From: Flaccisagitta enflata
Lineage: Eukaryota; Chaetognatha; Sagittoidea; Aphragmophora
Reading direction: 5' to 3'
Length of the DNA stretch: 64,000 nt
Assembly (NCBI GenBank): GCA_965153355.1
Contig: OZ231128.1
Location: 46,438,001 to 46,502,000, forward strand
Shown: positions 1 to 11,883 of the stretch, piece by piece
Layout: each line of letters starts with the position of its first letter
How positions within the stretch are numbered: position 1 is the stretch's first letter
Notes under the pieces: model-generated
What the model saw: only the letters and a program-made list of their open reading frames with translations
What the model was told of the DNA's origin: nothing
Databases searched by the model: none
Translations under genes and position numbers: made by a program

Positions 1-139
1 TGTTTTTCTTTTTTGCTCTAGTTTGTATGAATATAAAAATAACTAAAAACAATCAGATGCACAAGTTTTGAGCACTTGAGGAGGGAAACATACTGCCAAC
101 CCTGAGTGTCGCCAAACTTTTTTCCTAGATAGTAGAGAT

Positions 140-500
140 TTTGTTTCACTGAAAGTTTTAACTGTTTTGCTTGCTATTTCTGAACACTTAAAGCTACAAA
201 CGCCAGATTAGGCTGATCTTGTAGATTTTTTGGAGTAGATTAATTTGCCTTTCTTAAAAAAAATTTTTTCAACTTTTCTAGAATCTAAGATAATGAAAGA
301 ATTTCTTTAATCTCTTGAAATGTCAAATTATAATTTTTTTTGAATTTATAAGATGCTAGCGTTTATTCTTTTGTTTGCCATTTCTAAATGGTTTGAGTTA
401 CAGGAACCAGATTGTACTCATTTTGAAGGTTTTTCAAAGTATGTTAATTTTTTCAAGTTTTCAGCTTTTCTAGAAGCAGAGAAAGCTTTGTAGGTGTTGC
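140..500. repeat. Diverged 200-bp units related to the mariner-like MITE
   Basis: Two units (from about 160 and about 370) resemble the internal units of 3898-4506: TTTTGCTTGCYATTTCTRAA, then CCAGATT and GTAGATTTTTTG, TCTAGAA, AAGAT. The element ends are not seen, so this is probably a decayed relative. The first 140 bases show nothing identifiable. Confidence 0.55.
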
Positions 501-570
501 TTATTTCTTAGATAGTGAACTGTTTTTATTTTTTCTTGTCATTTACGTCTATGACATTCCCATCTACTCT

Positions 571-755
<185 letters not shown>

Positions 756-829
756 TTCTTTTTCTTTTCCTCCTTCTTCTCCTTCTTCTTCTTCTCATTC
801 TTCTTCTTCTTCTTCTTCTTCTCCTTTTT

Positions 830-1412
830 GGGCAGCGGCCCCAAAGGGCCGATGTCCTGTAGGACACAGGGGTGAATTTCCTTACGTCCGTCCGTACGTA
901 CGTACGTCCGTCCGTACGTCCCCCCCTCCAAAGCTTCTCAAGCCTCTCAGGCTTCAAATCCAGCGTCTCAGGCCTCAAATCCAGCCTCTCAGGCCTCAAA
1001 TCTGGCCTCCTAGGCCTCAAATCTGGCCTCTCAGGCCTCAAATCTAGCCTTTCAGGCCTCAAACCCAGCCTTTCAGGCCTCAAATCCAGCCTTTCAGGCC
1101 TCAAATCCAGCCTCACAGGCCTCAAATCCCACCTCTCAGGCCTCAAATCCCACCTCTCAGGCCTCAAATCTGGCCTCTCAGGCCTCAAATCTGGCCTTTC
1201 AGGCCTCAAATCCAGCGTCATGGGCCTCAAATCCAGCCTCTTGGGCCTTAAACCCAGCCTCTCATGCCTCAAATTCCTATTGAATAACATGGCAAATTGA
1301 CAAAAAATTGAAAAAAATGCAAAATCCCAATGAATATCACGGAAAATTAACCCAAAAAATGAAAATTCACCCCTGTGTCCTACAGGACATCAGCCCTTTG
1401 GGGCCGCTGCCC
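830..1412. mobile_element. GGGCAGCGG-ended repeat with 21-bp minisatellite, copy A
   Basis: About 51-bp near-perfect inverted ends starting GGGCAGCGGCCCCAAAGGGC. The interior (925-1275) is about 16 tandem units of 21 bp, roughly TCAGGCCTCAAATCCAGCCTC, next to a GTCCGTACGTACG-type stretch. Because 21 is a multiple of 3, all frames of the array stay open, giving false proteins (SGLKS or RPERLDL repeats). The right flank, about 80 bp with GCCCTGCT...AGCAGGGCA, is also shared with other copies. Confidence 0.82.
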
Positions 1413-1494
1413 TGCTCTCACTCCACTTCTTCAGCTAATCACTCCAAGCAGGGCATCGGGTACCGCCGACCATGTGCGATCCTTGGATGACTTG

Positions 1495-1715
1495 TTCTCA
1501 TTCTTCTTCTTATTCTTCTTCTTCTTCTCATTCTTCTTCTTATTCTTCTTCTTCTTCTCATTCTTCTTCTTCTTCTTCTTCTTCTTCTTCTTCTTCTTCT
1601 TCTTCTTCTTCTTCTCATTCTTCTTCTTCTTCTTCTTCTTCTTCTTCTTCTTCTTCTTCTTCTTCTTCTTGTTCCTCTTCTTCTTCTTCTTCTTCTTCTT
1701 TTTCTTCCTCTTCTT
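1495..1715 (+). repeat. TTC microsatellite
   Basis: TTC array with CATTC and TATTC interruptions, directly after the right flank of repeat copy A. Confidence 0.9.
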
Positions 1716-1741
1716 CCTTTAATCGTTGCCATGCAATCCAT

Positions 1742-2533
1742 GCAATATCAAACTTCGAGGTTTCAGTGCAGTCAAACCGACGAAAAAAATGGCGGCAAAA
1801 TTTCTGAGGGTAGTAATGATGATAACGCGTGTGATTTTAAATCACGGTTTTGTCAAAAAATCACCCTTTTCACATTTTCCCCATAATTTTCGACGAGGAA
1901 TTCAAAAATCACGGTTTCGACAGCCTGGGAAAACGTTCTGAGGATCTATTGAGAAAACTTACTTTAAGCCGGATAAAATGCAATATTCATAAACAATTGT
2001 GTTATAATATTTTTGGATCATCAACTTTTAACTTGCATTCTGCCCATCAATATCAATGTCTATGGAACCACTTCAGACCATAGTCATTTCCAACCCTGTT
2101 TTATTTTGTGAAACATATAATAGTAAATGTGTTTTAATGATTAAATGTAACTGCATTCTACGATCAATTAAGTATTTGGAATACATGTTTGTAAAAATCA
2201 CTATTTCATTAGTATTAAAATATCAACTACTGCGTCAAATATTTGAAAAAGAAAATCAAAATGATTGAAATAATCACTACTAAGAGAAAATAACATTTTT
2301 CATGTAACAAGTTGAAAAAAATATTTATTTCAACAAAAGTTGCTCTAATTGAAAGCATATAAACATGGGGGGAAAGGGGAAAGGCGGGTGAAGGTGGATC
2401 GAGGGAAGCGGGGAAGGGGATGGGCATCATGACCATTTCATGTTTGAGATTGTCGATCCACCCACGTATAAGACGTCTTATCAACGGTGCAGCACTTTAG
2501 AAGTTGAACAACATTACAAAGCACTTAAGTTGT
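1742..2533. other. Intron or intergenic, nothing identified
   Basis: AT-rich unique sequence; I found no exon with the phase required after E9. Confidence 0.5.
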
Positions 2534-2539
2534 CTTTAC

Positions 2540-3074
2540 CTTCACCGACGAGAAGAAAGTTCCTCGCTGCGATCCTATTCTTTCTGTCACTACCATCACC
2601 ACCACCACCACCATCACCACCAACAACACCTGCTTGATCCTTCTTCTTGCCCGTCACCACCACCGCGGGCCGTTGATCATTCACGGATTTAATGCAGATT
2701 TCTTCTCGTTTGGTGACGGAATGGACGCCGTCCGTCACCGTAATCACCACAAAGTCCTTCGTCACTTCTTCGTCACCCACGCTCTCGATGCGGATGGCGC
2801 CGGCCTTGATATCCGCCGCGGTGAAAGATGACGCCGAAAGCGGCGCAGATGACAAAGTTACAGATGACGCCGCAGATGACGCCGTCGATGACGACTCAGT
2901 TGACGCTGCAGATGACGCTTTGGCATGAGTCTGGTTGGCGCCGGTTTGTGTTTCGGCGCCGGGTCGCAGGAGGACGCCGTTTTTGTAGAAACGGACGAAG
3001 GGACCGACGGCGTCGAGACGAAAGCGGAGATCGGACTCGAAGGTGTCCTGGTCACTCGCAGAAATTTGAGACCA
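2540..3074 (-). CDS. FREM-like exon E9 (CSPG repeat 6, start of 7)
   Basis: A 535-nt exon: acceptor TTACATTTCAG, donor GAAG/GTAAAG. It continues E8 as TIQ-WSQISASDQDTFESDLRF, then GPFVRFYKNGVLLRPG, an Ala/Ser-rich insert, FTAADIKAGAIRIESVGDE, DFVVITVTDGVHSV, IKSVNDQRPAVVV, a Gly/Asp loop and ARNFLLVGEG. VNDQRP closes repeat 6 and LLVGEG opens repeat 7. It ends in phase 1 and I see no matching exon between 1 and 2530, so the gene runs off the left edge. Confidence 0.92.
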
Positions 3075-3211
3075 CTGAAATGTAATCGATAGCGAATCTG
3101 CAGTTGAACTCCACGATGGGATATGAACCGGACACACAGCTTTATGGGTTCGGGAGTGGGATGTGGAGATCACGTTACAGTAAACGGAGGCTTCAGAGGA
3201 TGGCTTTACAT

Positions 3212-3636
3212 TAGGACTCGCAATAGTGAGGATTTTCAAATTAACTAGTTAACAGTTAACTAATTACAATTTACACCTAGTTAACTAGCTAAAATAGTTA
3301 AAATTTTACCCTAATAAAAAGCAAGACTTATGCAAAACCTTAACTTTTTTGATACAATTCTTGCAGAAATCAATACTTTAATATTTGTTCTATTGTTTGT
3401 GGCAAGAAATCTTAGAGTTTCTATGTTTGTGTGTTACAATTGTCCGAATTTTTCTTTGTGACCAAAAAAATTTACCAAAAATCATGTCATTTGAGGGGAA
3501 AATAAGTGATTTTTCCCCAAGTTTCCATAGAAATTTTTAACTGTTTTAACTAGTTAATTTCTACTAGTTAACGATAGGGGTTTTTAGAATCTTAACTAGT
3601 TAACTAGCTAGTTAAAGTTAACTATTGCGAGTCCTA
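3212..3636. mobile_element. hAT-like MITE, 425 bp
   Basis: Inverted ends TAGGACTCGCAATAG / CTATTGCGAGTCCTA, flanked by a perfect 8-bp target duplication CTTTACAT (3204-3211 and 3637-3644). The interior is rich in TTAACTAGTTAAC palindromes and has no ORF. It lies in the intron upstream of E9. Confidence 0.88.
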
Positions 3637-3644
3637 CTTTACAT

Positions 3645-3820
3645 TTTTGGTCGCGTTCTACGCCGCTTTTTCCGCCCGTCAGTCCGTTCATCCGTCCATC
3701 TGTCCATTATACTTTTTTACGTTTCTTTATCCTTCGACCTCACTGCTCCAGCCCAAATTCTCTAGTGACCTCAAATACGGCCCCTGCCCACCCGCACGCA
3801 ACTGGTGTATCCAGCCTTGT
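3645..3820 (-). repeat. Tag-stem element
   Basis: Reverse orientation: starts GGTCGCGTTCTACGCCGC, then GTCCGTTCATCCGTCC, then GCCCCTGCCCACCCGCACGC, ends TGGTGTATCCAGCCTTGT. Tag (element orientation) GTTGCGTGC. Lies directly beside the hAT-like MITE. Confidence 0.7.
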
Positions 3821-3897
3821 CAATTATCAAAGGGTTGATAAGCGACTCACGACATTGGGTTGCGTTTGAAAGGGAATTCAATTTTATTCTAAATGTA

Positions 3898-4506
3898 CTA
3901 TCTTCGCCAAAAGAAACGCGACACCCTGGCAAAGATATGATTTATTGACCATAAACTGATAAAATTCAGTAACTGAGAGAGTTTTGAGGTCAAGCAAGTT
4001 ATTCTTATAAAAAATACACAAGACTGTGGATCTAAAATGCAATTTATATCGCATTTCTTCATCAACAGGGGTGATAACCTCTTCTTATTTGTCCACATTT
4101 TTTTGCAAGCCAATTATTTTTGATTAAGGTTTACTCTTTTGCTTGCCATTTCTAGACGGCTTGAACTACAGAATCCAGATTGAGCCCACCTTCGAGATTT
4201 TTTGATGTAGATTAATTTGCTTTTTTGGAAAAAGTATCTAGCTTCTCCAGAAGCTAAGATAACAAAAGTTAAAGTTATATCAATTTTAATCTTTTTTTTT
4301 CTCACAATCTTTTATCAATTCTGAATATGACTATTTCCCTTCTTCTGCTTGCCATTTCTAAACGCTTTAAGATACAGTTACCAGATTGGACTCATTTTGT
4401 AGATCTTTTGAAGCAGATTAATTTCTTTTTTTAAAAAAGTATGTAGCTTTTCTAGAAGCCAAGATATTGTAGAAAGAAGGTGTCGCGTTTCTTTTGGCGA
4501 AGATAG
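3898..4506. mobile_element. Mariner-like MITE, 609 bp
   Basis: Inverted ends CTATCTTCGCCAAAAGAAAC with mirrored right end, about 29 bp in all (to GCGACACC), with TA on both sides (3896-3897, 4507-4508), as in Tc1/mariner insertions. The interior holds two diverged units of about 200 bp starting TTTGCTTGCCATTTCTA. No transposase. Confidence 0.82.
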
Positions 4507-4656
4507 TATGTATTTATGTGATTTTTTTTCTCTGTATTTTCTAAATGTATGTGTAAACAATAACTTGAATAAGATCGGCCAAATCTAGTTGTTTTTCCCA
4601 GTGCATCACTCCTTGAGTGCTGATAACCCCGATTCTAGTCACAAATAATCGCATTT

Positions 4657-4862
4657 TTAACGGGCCACTCGGTCGCTCGCTACGTTCGTTTGCTCCCACC
4701 ACTCACTCCTCTCACTCACTTTGCAACGCTCCACTCGCTTGCTCCGTTCACTCACTTTGCTCACTCCCTCGTGGGACAGTGGAAATTCATGAATATGTGT
4801 TCACGCTCAAAATGCGTTCAAAGGGAAGAAACGCATTTTTCATCTTCACTAGAAACACGCCC
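4657..4862 (+). repeat. GGGCCACTCGGTC dispersed repeat
   Basis: ACGGGCCACTCGGTCGCTCG, a CACTCGCTC-rich stretch, CTCCCTCGTGGGACAGT, AATATGTGTT and CATCTTCACTAGAAACACGCC. Same order at 33740-33990 and 45556-45806. The hAT-like MITE at 4887 begins just downstream. Confidence 0.75.
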
Positions 4863-4886
4863 TATTTCAGTAATACGACTCACAAT

Positions 4887-5193
4887 TAGGGTGGTCCCGA
4901 ATTGGGTCAAATCTCATATACTGATATACTTGAGGCCTTTGCACAAATTTCCAATAAAAGAAGGATTTCTCACAAGCTGGGGTGTGAAATCAAACAAGAA
5001 ACCTTGTCGGCAAAACTATAGGGTTGCTATGGGGATTTTTTTATTGACATAGGAAGCCTATAGATTTGCCGCCATAGTTTAATCTTCAAACTCAGACCTC
5101 TACTTGTGGGAAAACCTTCTTTTTTGGTGCATTTATGCAAAAAACTAGAGTATATCATTTTTTGAAATTTGACCCTATTTCGTGACCACCCTA
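4887..5193. mobile_element. hAT-like MITE, 307 bp
   Basis: Imperfect inverted repeats of about 45 bp beginning TAGGGTGGTC, flanked by a perfect 8-bp target duplication CTCACAAT (4879-4886 and 5194-5201). No coding capacity. Confidence 0.88.
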
Positions 5194-5399
5194 CTCACAA
5201 TGCCCCACAACGGCGGAAAGTTATACTTTATAAATCTATTTATAGACATAAAATTTGCAAAGTGATGGAACCTCAGTAAACGACAGCCACGGTCGACGAC
5301 CTTTTTTATCCGAGTTACGTGAGGCGTGGCTATTTAACGTTCATTCGCATTGGGGGTTGCCAAAAGATCTTCGTTTCATCACCATCTCTGACTTGACAA

Positions 5400-6373
5400 A
5401 ACAAGCCCGACCGGGCAACGATGCGTCCGGGCTGTGTCTAAGCGTGTATTGATCATGTGACATACTAAGGATAGTTGTGATGGGTCCGGATTAAACACCA
5501 GTGAGAGCTCCAAAGGCTCTCATCCTTAAGTTAAGTAGGGTTGAGTAGTAGTGTTGTCCAACTTTCATATATTTCAGTGCCATGATATAGAATGCCGGCG
5601 ATCCCATATGGTTGATTCTCGATTCTTGCCTCTAATGGTATGGTTTTTAACAACATTGCCTTTGATATCTAGATTATCCTTGGATAGCTACATCATCATT
5701 TGGTTATTTGTTCACTATAAATAATGGGGATGTGCTGACTACTTTGCATCTTTTTATTTTGGGTTGACATGGATTTTGAGGGAATGGTCTCAATCAGTGG
5801 AAAGGATTTTGATTTTAGGTTGTGGGTTGCATGAACCTTTTACAATGGGAAGATCAGAGGGATGTGTGGTCCAAAACAGCACAATCATCTGGTACTCTTT
5901 CTTGTCACTGGTACTTGTAGCAAACAGGTTAGAATTATTGATTTTTTCCTGGTTGGTTCCTGGTTGGATTGTTGTCTTGAATTATTTCATGATTATGTTG
6001 AGATAGACTTAGTTATTTTGAATACTAAGGATAGTTGTGATGGGTCCGGATTAAACACAGGTGAGAGCTCCAAAGGCTCTCATCCTTAAGTTAAGTAGGG
6101 TTGAGTAGTAGTGTTGTCCAATTTTCATAGATGCATGGACAGACAGATGGACGAACAGACGGGTGGATAGACTCTCAAAACATGTTGGTTGATCATTTGT
6201 TTCAGTATAGGATATCACCGTGGCTAAAGACAGCCGAGAAACGCGGTTTTCGCACAGGCGTGACGGACCGACCGACGGACCGACGGACCGACCGACGGAC
6301 CGACCGACGGACCGACCGACGGACGGACAGACCCTCTTATAGAGATGCGTTCCTGACGGACGCATCTAAAAAG
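5400..6373 (+). repeat. Tag-stem element, GATGCG class, interrupted
   Basis: Left end ACAAGCCCGACCGGGCAAC with tag GATGCGTCC; right end CTCTTATAGAGATGCG... with stem arm GGACGCATC, an exact 9-bp complement of the tag. Split by the element 5462-6129. Confidence 0.75.
5462..6129. mobile_element. Small element with 108-bp direct terminal repeats
   Basis: Terminal repeats 5462-5569 and 6022-6129 differ at about three positions and contain the stem GAGAGC...GCTCTC. The 450-bp interior has only a 60-80 codon frame, unrecognised. It interrupts a tag-stem element: sequence left (GTGTATTGATCATGTGAC) and right (GGACAGACAGATGGACGAAC) is contiguous in the uninterrupted relatives at 36928 and 48809. It resembles a TRIM-type miniature LTR element, but primer-binding and polypurine sites were not confirmed. 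Confidence 0.6.
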
Positions 6374-6819
6374 ATAAAATCCAGAGATTGTAATCGTTTC
6401 CCTCCATGTTTCACCTGACAGATTAAGTAACTCAGTTTCTTCAAAATTGTTGAGCAGAACTGGCATCGCTATTGATGACTTTCCTATGACAAGTAGAACA
6501 AATCTATCACTATACCTAGTTTTCCGTCTAGCAAACGTAACTAAGCAAATATCCATTCTGAGTCTAACCCATAACTTAAACGCTCACCAATGATAGATAA
6601 AGACAGATGATTGTTTTCTGCGTTTACAACCGAAATTCAACAAATCACCCGAGGGCAACATTGCTGAGAAACCATACCCTTAACGGATATGAAAGATGGC
6701 AGACCAAACCCTTACAGGATATGTTAGACGGCGAATTTGGACGCAGCCAAAGCACGAGTCTGATACATATTTTCTACTTAGTATCGAGGGTCGGGTTTTG
6801 ACATGGCAGAATGAAAAAG
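6374..6819. other. Intronic, nothing identified
   Basis: Unique sequence between tag-stem elements; no coding signal. Confidence 0.5.
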
Positions 6820-7051
6820 AAACAAGTGACGCTGGGTCACAATATCGTTGCGGACAGGTGGGCAGGGCCGCAAGGGCTTCCAAACTCCATCGACACCCCA
6901 ACCCCCAACCCCACACAAACAAACATACACAAACAGTATCTATAACGCTTGTTTTCCCACTTTTCAACCCTATCACCATGGACCAACAGACTGACTGACG
7001 GACCAACGGACGGACAAAGCCTCTCATATGGCTGCGTGTCCGCAACTAAAA
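6820..7051 (+). repeat. Tag-stem element, GTTGCG class
   Basis: Left part CAATATCGTTGCGGACAGG with GGTGGGCAGGG; right end GCTGCGTGTCCGCAACTAAAA. The tag GTTGCGGAC exactly complements the arm GTCCGCAAC. Directly followed by another copy. Confidence 0.7.
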
Positions 7052-7104
7052 AACAAGTGACGCTGTGTCACAATATCGTTGCGGACGGGTGGGCAGGGGC
7101 GTCC

Positions 7105-7197
<93 letters not shown>

Positions 7198-7327
7198 CGT
7201 CTAAAATGCTCGTTTTCCCACTTTCCAACTGCTGCTCACCAACAGACCAACAGATCGATGGACCAACGAACCAACGGACGGACAAAGCCTCCTATAGGGT
7301 TGCCTGTCTGCAAAAAAAAAAAAAAAA
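7052..7327 (+). repeat. Tag-stem element, GTTGCG class, with CA array
   Basis: Left part CAATATCGTTGCGGACGGG as in the preceding copy; a CA array (7108-7195) sits inside; right end CCTATAGGGTTGCCTGTCTG is decayed and merges into an A run. Confidence 0.65.
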
Positions 7328-7882
7328 CAACATTAAAACAATTAAATGGGGTTCAGTCACTTCCCATCATCATGTGCGCGGAACTGTGGGCAGCGATGCA
7401 AATAATATGCTGTGCAAAAAATGAGCTGTGATTAATAAGAAAATGACGCGTATCGGATATTCTACTAACGTTGTGAGTTATAGGCTGTAACTTTTAACTA
7501 AACTGAAAGGAGCTGAATACGATGATTATTAGGACCGACAGAAACGCTGAATTGCTTCCTTGAGACCCGCACATAGTCATAGTGGCAATAACTTGGCCTG
7601 AATTATTTCATTAGATGGTGAGGGACACCCGATACCCCGAAAAAAATGCCTGTTTTTGTATGAGTGGGTAAATGTGATTGTGAGAAAGGCAGAGGCAGGA
7701 GTAAAAAAAAATATTCAAAAAAGAGGCCAAATTTGCAAGCATTAGTTTCTTCGCGGCTACTGCCCATAGGGGAAGAATGGTTGTTATGGCTTTCGCTCAG
7801 GAGGCAAAAAAAAAAAGCGCTCGAACAAATGGAGCCTTTGAGCTTCATGTCATTTTTACGATCACGTTCCCGCCTATGGATC
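7328..7882. other. Intronic, nothing identified
   Basis: Unique sequence, including short A runs; the 80-130 codon frames here look random. Confidence 0.5.
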
Positions 7883-7990
7883 AACAAGGCCGGATACACG
7901 GTCAAAAAGTAGAGAAGGGGCAGTAAAGCGATTGGGCAGGGGCAGTATGTTTGTGGGCGAGGGCTGTGACGTGGCCAATTTTCTAGGGGA
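7883..7990 (+). repeat. Tag-stem element, left part only
   Basis: CAACAAGGCCGGATACACGG, then GGGCAGGGGCAG; no terminal stem before the next copy begins. Confidence 0.55.
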
Positions 7991-8028
7991 CACACCTCGA
8001 CGCCTCTGTTTTCATGTCACCAAACAAA

Positions 8029-8159
8029 ACAAGGCCGTATACACTCCCCCCAGTCGCGGACGGGTGCGCAGGAGCGGAAAACAGAAATGTGACAGACGTG
8101 ACCGACCAACCGACAGACCGACATGGCAAGTTCTTTAATCGCGTATCCACGACTTAAAA
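8029..8159 (+). repeat. Tag-stem element, GTCGCG class
   Basis: AACAAGGCCGTATACAC, tag AGTCGCGGAC, GACCGACCAACCGACAGACC, then a decayed stem TCGCGTATCCACGACTTAAAA. Lies just downstream of E8. Confidence 0.65.
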
Positions 8160-8218
8160 CAACAATAAAAACACCCAGACACGTTTTTCGAATGACCATC
8201 TAGTAAAGCCACACCAAC

Positions 8219-8416
8219 CTGAATGGTGCAAGTGCCGTCCTCTTGGACCCTGATGGGTTTGGTGCTGAGTCGCGGTGGTTTGTCATTGACTGGCACCACA
8301 GTCACGTCAACGAATTGATGACGCAAACAATTTTCAGCCACGTCACAAACGCTGAAGTTGACGCGAACGTGAAGCGGAAGAGGACCAACGTCACTCAAAG
8401 GAGGAGAATACCCAAT
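8219..8416 (-). CDS. FREM-like exon E8 (CSPG repeats 5-6)
   Basis: A 198-nt exon of exactly 66 codons, phase 0/0: acceptor TTTGTTACCAG, donor CAG/GTTGGT. It reads IGYSPPLSDVGPLPLHV, NFSVCDVAEN, VDVTVVPVNDKPPRL and IRVQEDGTCTIQ. Together with E7 this gives the family-typical MK-IGYSPP-DVGP sequence, then the repeat-ending VNDKPP and the V-x-E-x-G start of the next repeat. The acceptor is about 20 nt from the start of an 780-bp ATC array. Confidence 0.93.
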
Positions 8417-8467
8417 CTGGTAACAAAAAGATAAGAATCGTCATCATCACCGTCATCGCCACCGTCA

Positions 8468-9247
<780 letters not shown>

Positions 9248-9680
9248 ATTCAGGGATATTGTTAGGGTCGTTTTCAGCGTCATTACTCAACAGCGCAGCG
9301 ACGACTTAAATGTGACAAGTTGTCACTGACAACGTTGACGGTGGTTTTTATGGAGGAGAGTAGCGCTGATAAATAGCTTTATGATTGTCAGGTCAGCGTC
9401 TTTATTCTATTGCCAGGTTTGACGACCGCACGCATTTGAAGTGTTCCGTCATATTCTTTTTCAGAAATGTTTGTTACAGCCTATGACAATTCGCTCGTTC
9501 CTCTCTGTAGATCTCAGTTCTTTCACCCAGACAATTTTGCTTTTCCTGCGGTAAAGTCTTGTATTGGTCAGCTATTTGAAAACATTCATTGGGGTCATTC
9601 AAAAGACCGTTGTCCATCTGTGCGTAGTGTTAATTAACCTCACCCATGAGGCCAAGTCCAAAGCCCCTTGGAATGAAGCG
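9248..9680. other. Intronic, nothing identified
   Basis: Unique sequence between the ATC array and a tag-stem element. Confidence 0.5.
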
Positions 9681-9910
9681 CTTTTGAGTCACAGGCTAAG
9701 CGACTCCATACGATCGTGTGTCCGTAGGTATGTTGATTGGTTGGTGACGCGAATTTTCGGGTGAGGTGAGGTGAGCTGAAGTAATAATGCTTTCTGAGCA
9801 TAACGGTCCCTATTTAGCCACATAAAAGCCACCACCCTGCCCCATACTGGCTCTGCCCACCAACATTGCTGCCCCTGCCCACCCGCCAGCGACCGTGTAA
9901 CCGGCCTTGT
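9681..9910 (-). repeat. Tag-stem element
   Basis: Stem GAGTCACAGGCTAAGCGACTC, then GTCCGTAGG, GCCCCTGCCCACCCGCCAGC and end GTAACCGGCCTTGT. Tag in element orientation GGTCGCTGG. Confidence 0.65.
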
Positions 9911-10740
9911 TATTTTAGCTTGTCGAAATTGTGATCGGTAACCCGTGAAAAGCTATTTGACCTCAGAGGATCTTGGCGAGCCTCTCTTTGCAAATTTGCC
10001 TGTCAGTTTCAGTCGCGGAACAAAACAAGACGAAGTTTGCTTTTTTCCTTAGCGTTTGATAGTGTGAGGAAGTAAGTGTCACGCTATGGTTTATTTAACC
10101 ACTAATTCGTATAAATAAAATAAATGACATGAAGGGACCAAGCTTCTATCTGTTATATGCGTTATAGGCGGATTTCTTGGATCCGGTTTAGCGGGGTGTA
10201 ACTGTAATTGTCTAAGAACTCCTGAAAAATGTGATAAAGAGCCAGGGATTGGATTGTTCACCTTTTTTCTACAAACGCCAATCGTTCGATTTTTTAAGAA
10301 AATACGGATGAGAGAAAAATGCGAGGCTGTGACAGGCTGGCAAATATTCTCGCAGGTACATCCTCTTTGCACCCGAAATCATGGATGACTGACTACGATA
10401 AGCGACAATCATCAATCAGTTCTGCTCCCTTCTAACTACGTTGACCAATCAATCAATCATGCTTCGGCCCATCAGGCATCAGCACTCAACCATCACCATT
10501 GCAGTAATTCATTCAACAACCAATCCATCATGCTCTAGGTCAGCCAACAGCTGATCAAGCAAATGCCAAGATTAGACGACTTTTTTCCATCATTTCCTGA
10601 CACTTTATTTATTTGTGTTTGTTATTTTGGAGCGCAGCCAAATATTTCATTCGTTTTTGCATTTGCAATTTTGCGCGCATTATTAGTTCTTATCAGTCGA
10701 GTTACCGCCTGGGCCCGTGTGTGTGTGAAGTGTGTGTAGT
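9911..10740. other. Intronic, nothing identified
   Basis: Unique sequence with a weak CAATCAATCA region near 10400-10550; no exon signal. Confidence 0.5.
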
Positions 10741-10751
10741 GTGTGTTATCT

Positions 10752-10800
10752 CCCACTCACTTTCATGAGATAGACGTCTGATTGTCTCCAGAGTTTGACC
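10752..10800 (-). repeat. Duplicate of the E7 3-prime end with splice donor
   Basis: Minus strand CTGGAGACAATCAGACGTC followed by a few changes and CATGAAAGTGAGTG, about 88 percent like 10986-11033. The donor AAA/GTGAGT is intact, 234 bp beyond the first one, and the frame between them is open. Confidence 0.8.
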
Positions 10801-10811
10801 ACACAATCACC

Positions 10812-10978
<167 letters not shown>

Positions 10979-10994
10979 ACACTAACGCACTCAC

Positions 10995-11331
10995 TTTCAT
11001 GTGATCGACGTCTGATTGTCTCCATGTTTTAACAATCGTCGGCGTTTTCGAGTCTTTTTTCACTTCCGGCATCGTTAACGTGGAAATCAGTCGCCCGGCG
11101 TCAGTCAGATCGGCGCCCAGAGGAAGCAGGTCCAAATGGGAGGAGGAAGAGGAAGAGGAAGAGGAGGAGGAAGTGGAAGAGGAAGAGGAAGAGGAAGAGG
11201 AAGTGGAAGAGGAGGAGAAAGATGAAGAGAAGGGAGGAAAGGGTTGGAAGACGAAGTGAGGAGGAGTCGTGACGATGTAAACCAAATCCGCCGATGAGGA
11301 CGAAGACGAAGAAGGGGAAGAATCAAAATCC
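10995..11331 (-). CDS. FREM-like exon E7 (CSPG repeat 5)
   Basis: A 337-nt exon: acceptor TTTTTCCAG, donor AAA/GTGAGT. It reads DFDSSP, a Ser run, ADLVYIVTTPPHFVF, a Pro/Phe stretch, a long Ser/Thr run, LLPLGADL, TMPEVKKDSKTPTIV and TWRQSDVDHMK. WRQSDVDHMK corresponds to the FTQxDIDxMK element and joins IGYSPP of E8. The last roughly 40 nt plus donor recur at 10752-10800, 234 bp further downstream and in the same frame. Confidence 0.9.
11147..11220 (+). repeat. GGAAGA-type coding repeat in E7
   Basis: GAGGAAGAGGAAG-type repeat on the plus strand; on the coding strand it gives the Ser/Thr run of exon E7. Confidence 0.85.
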
Positions 11332-11343
11332 CTGGAAAAATTA

Positions 11344-11582
11344 ACAACGCCGGATTCACGGCCAATAAGTAGTCGCTAACGGGAGGGCAGGGGCAGCAGT
11401 AATGTCGGTGAGCGGGGGCAGTATGGAGCAGGGCGGGGGCTGTAATGTGGCAGAGCAGGAGCAGTAATGATCCAATATCTCTATTTCAGTCGATTTCGCT
11501 TCATCCAAAATTTCGCGTTATGGACATTCCTACCAAAGGACACACCCTCTTACATAAAGTCGCTTTTCCAGCGACTAAAATT
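11344..11582 (+). repeat. Tag-stem element, GTCGCT class
   Basis: CAACGCCGGATTCACGGCC, tag AGTCGCTAAC, GGGAGGGCAGGGGCAG, right end AAGTCGCTTTTCCAGCGACT then AAAA. Begins immediately upstream of the E7 acceptor. Confidence 0.7.
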
Positions 11583-11679
11583 TTAAAAAAGTGAGTAAAA
11601 AGATGCATGCTTGACGGAAAGGCAATACAACAATAGACTGGATCACCTGCGGATGGGCAGGAGGTTAATACCGGTGGGC

Positions 11680-11681
<2 letters not shown>

Positions 11682-11734
<53 letters not shown>

Positions 11735-11787
11735 GCAGCAACAAAAACCACAAAAACAATAATAACAGCAACCACAACAACAACTGC

Positions 11788-11867
<80 letters not shown>

Positions 11868-11883
11868 AAAAAACAACAAAATC

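Noticed and set aside
925-1275. CRISPR-like regular repeats
   Set aside because: Units are contiguous without spacers and the DNA is animal.
872-1300. SGLKSSLSGLKS (plus) and RPERLDLRPERL (minus) repeat proteins, also at 52473-52941
   Set aside because: They are the two strands of a 21-bp minisatellite inside an inverted-repeat element; coding on both strands follows from the period.
2634-3085. Plus-strand Asp/Ala-rich frames
   Set aside because: Antisense shadow of exon E9.
5862-6089. Small protein gene inside the 668-bp element
   Set aside because: Short frame without a recognisable domain that runs into the terminal repeat.
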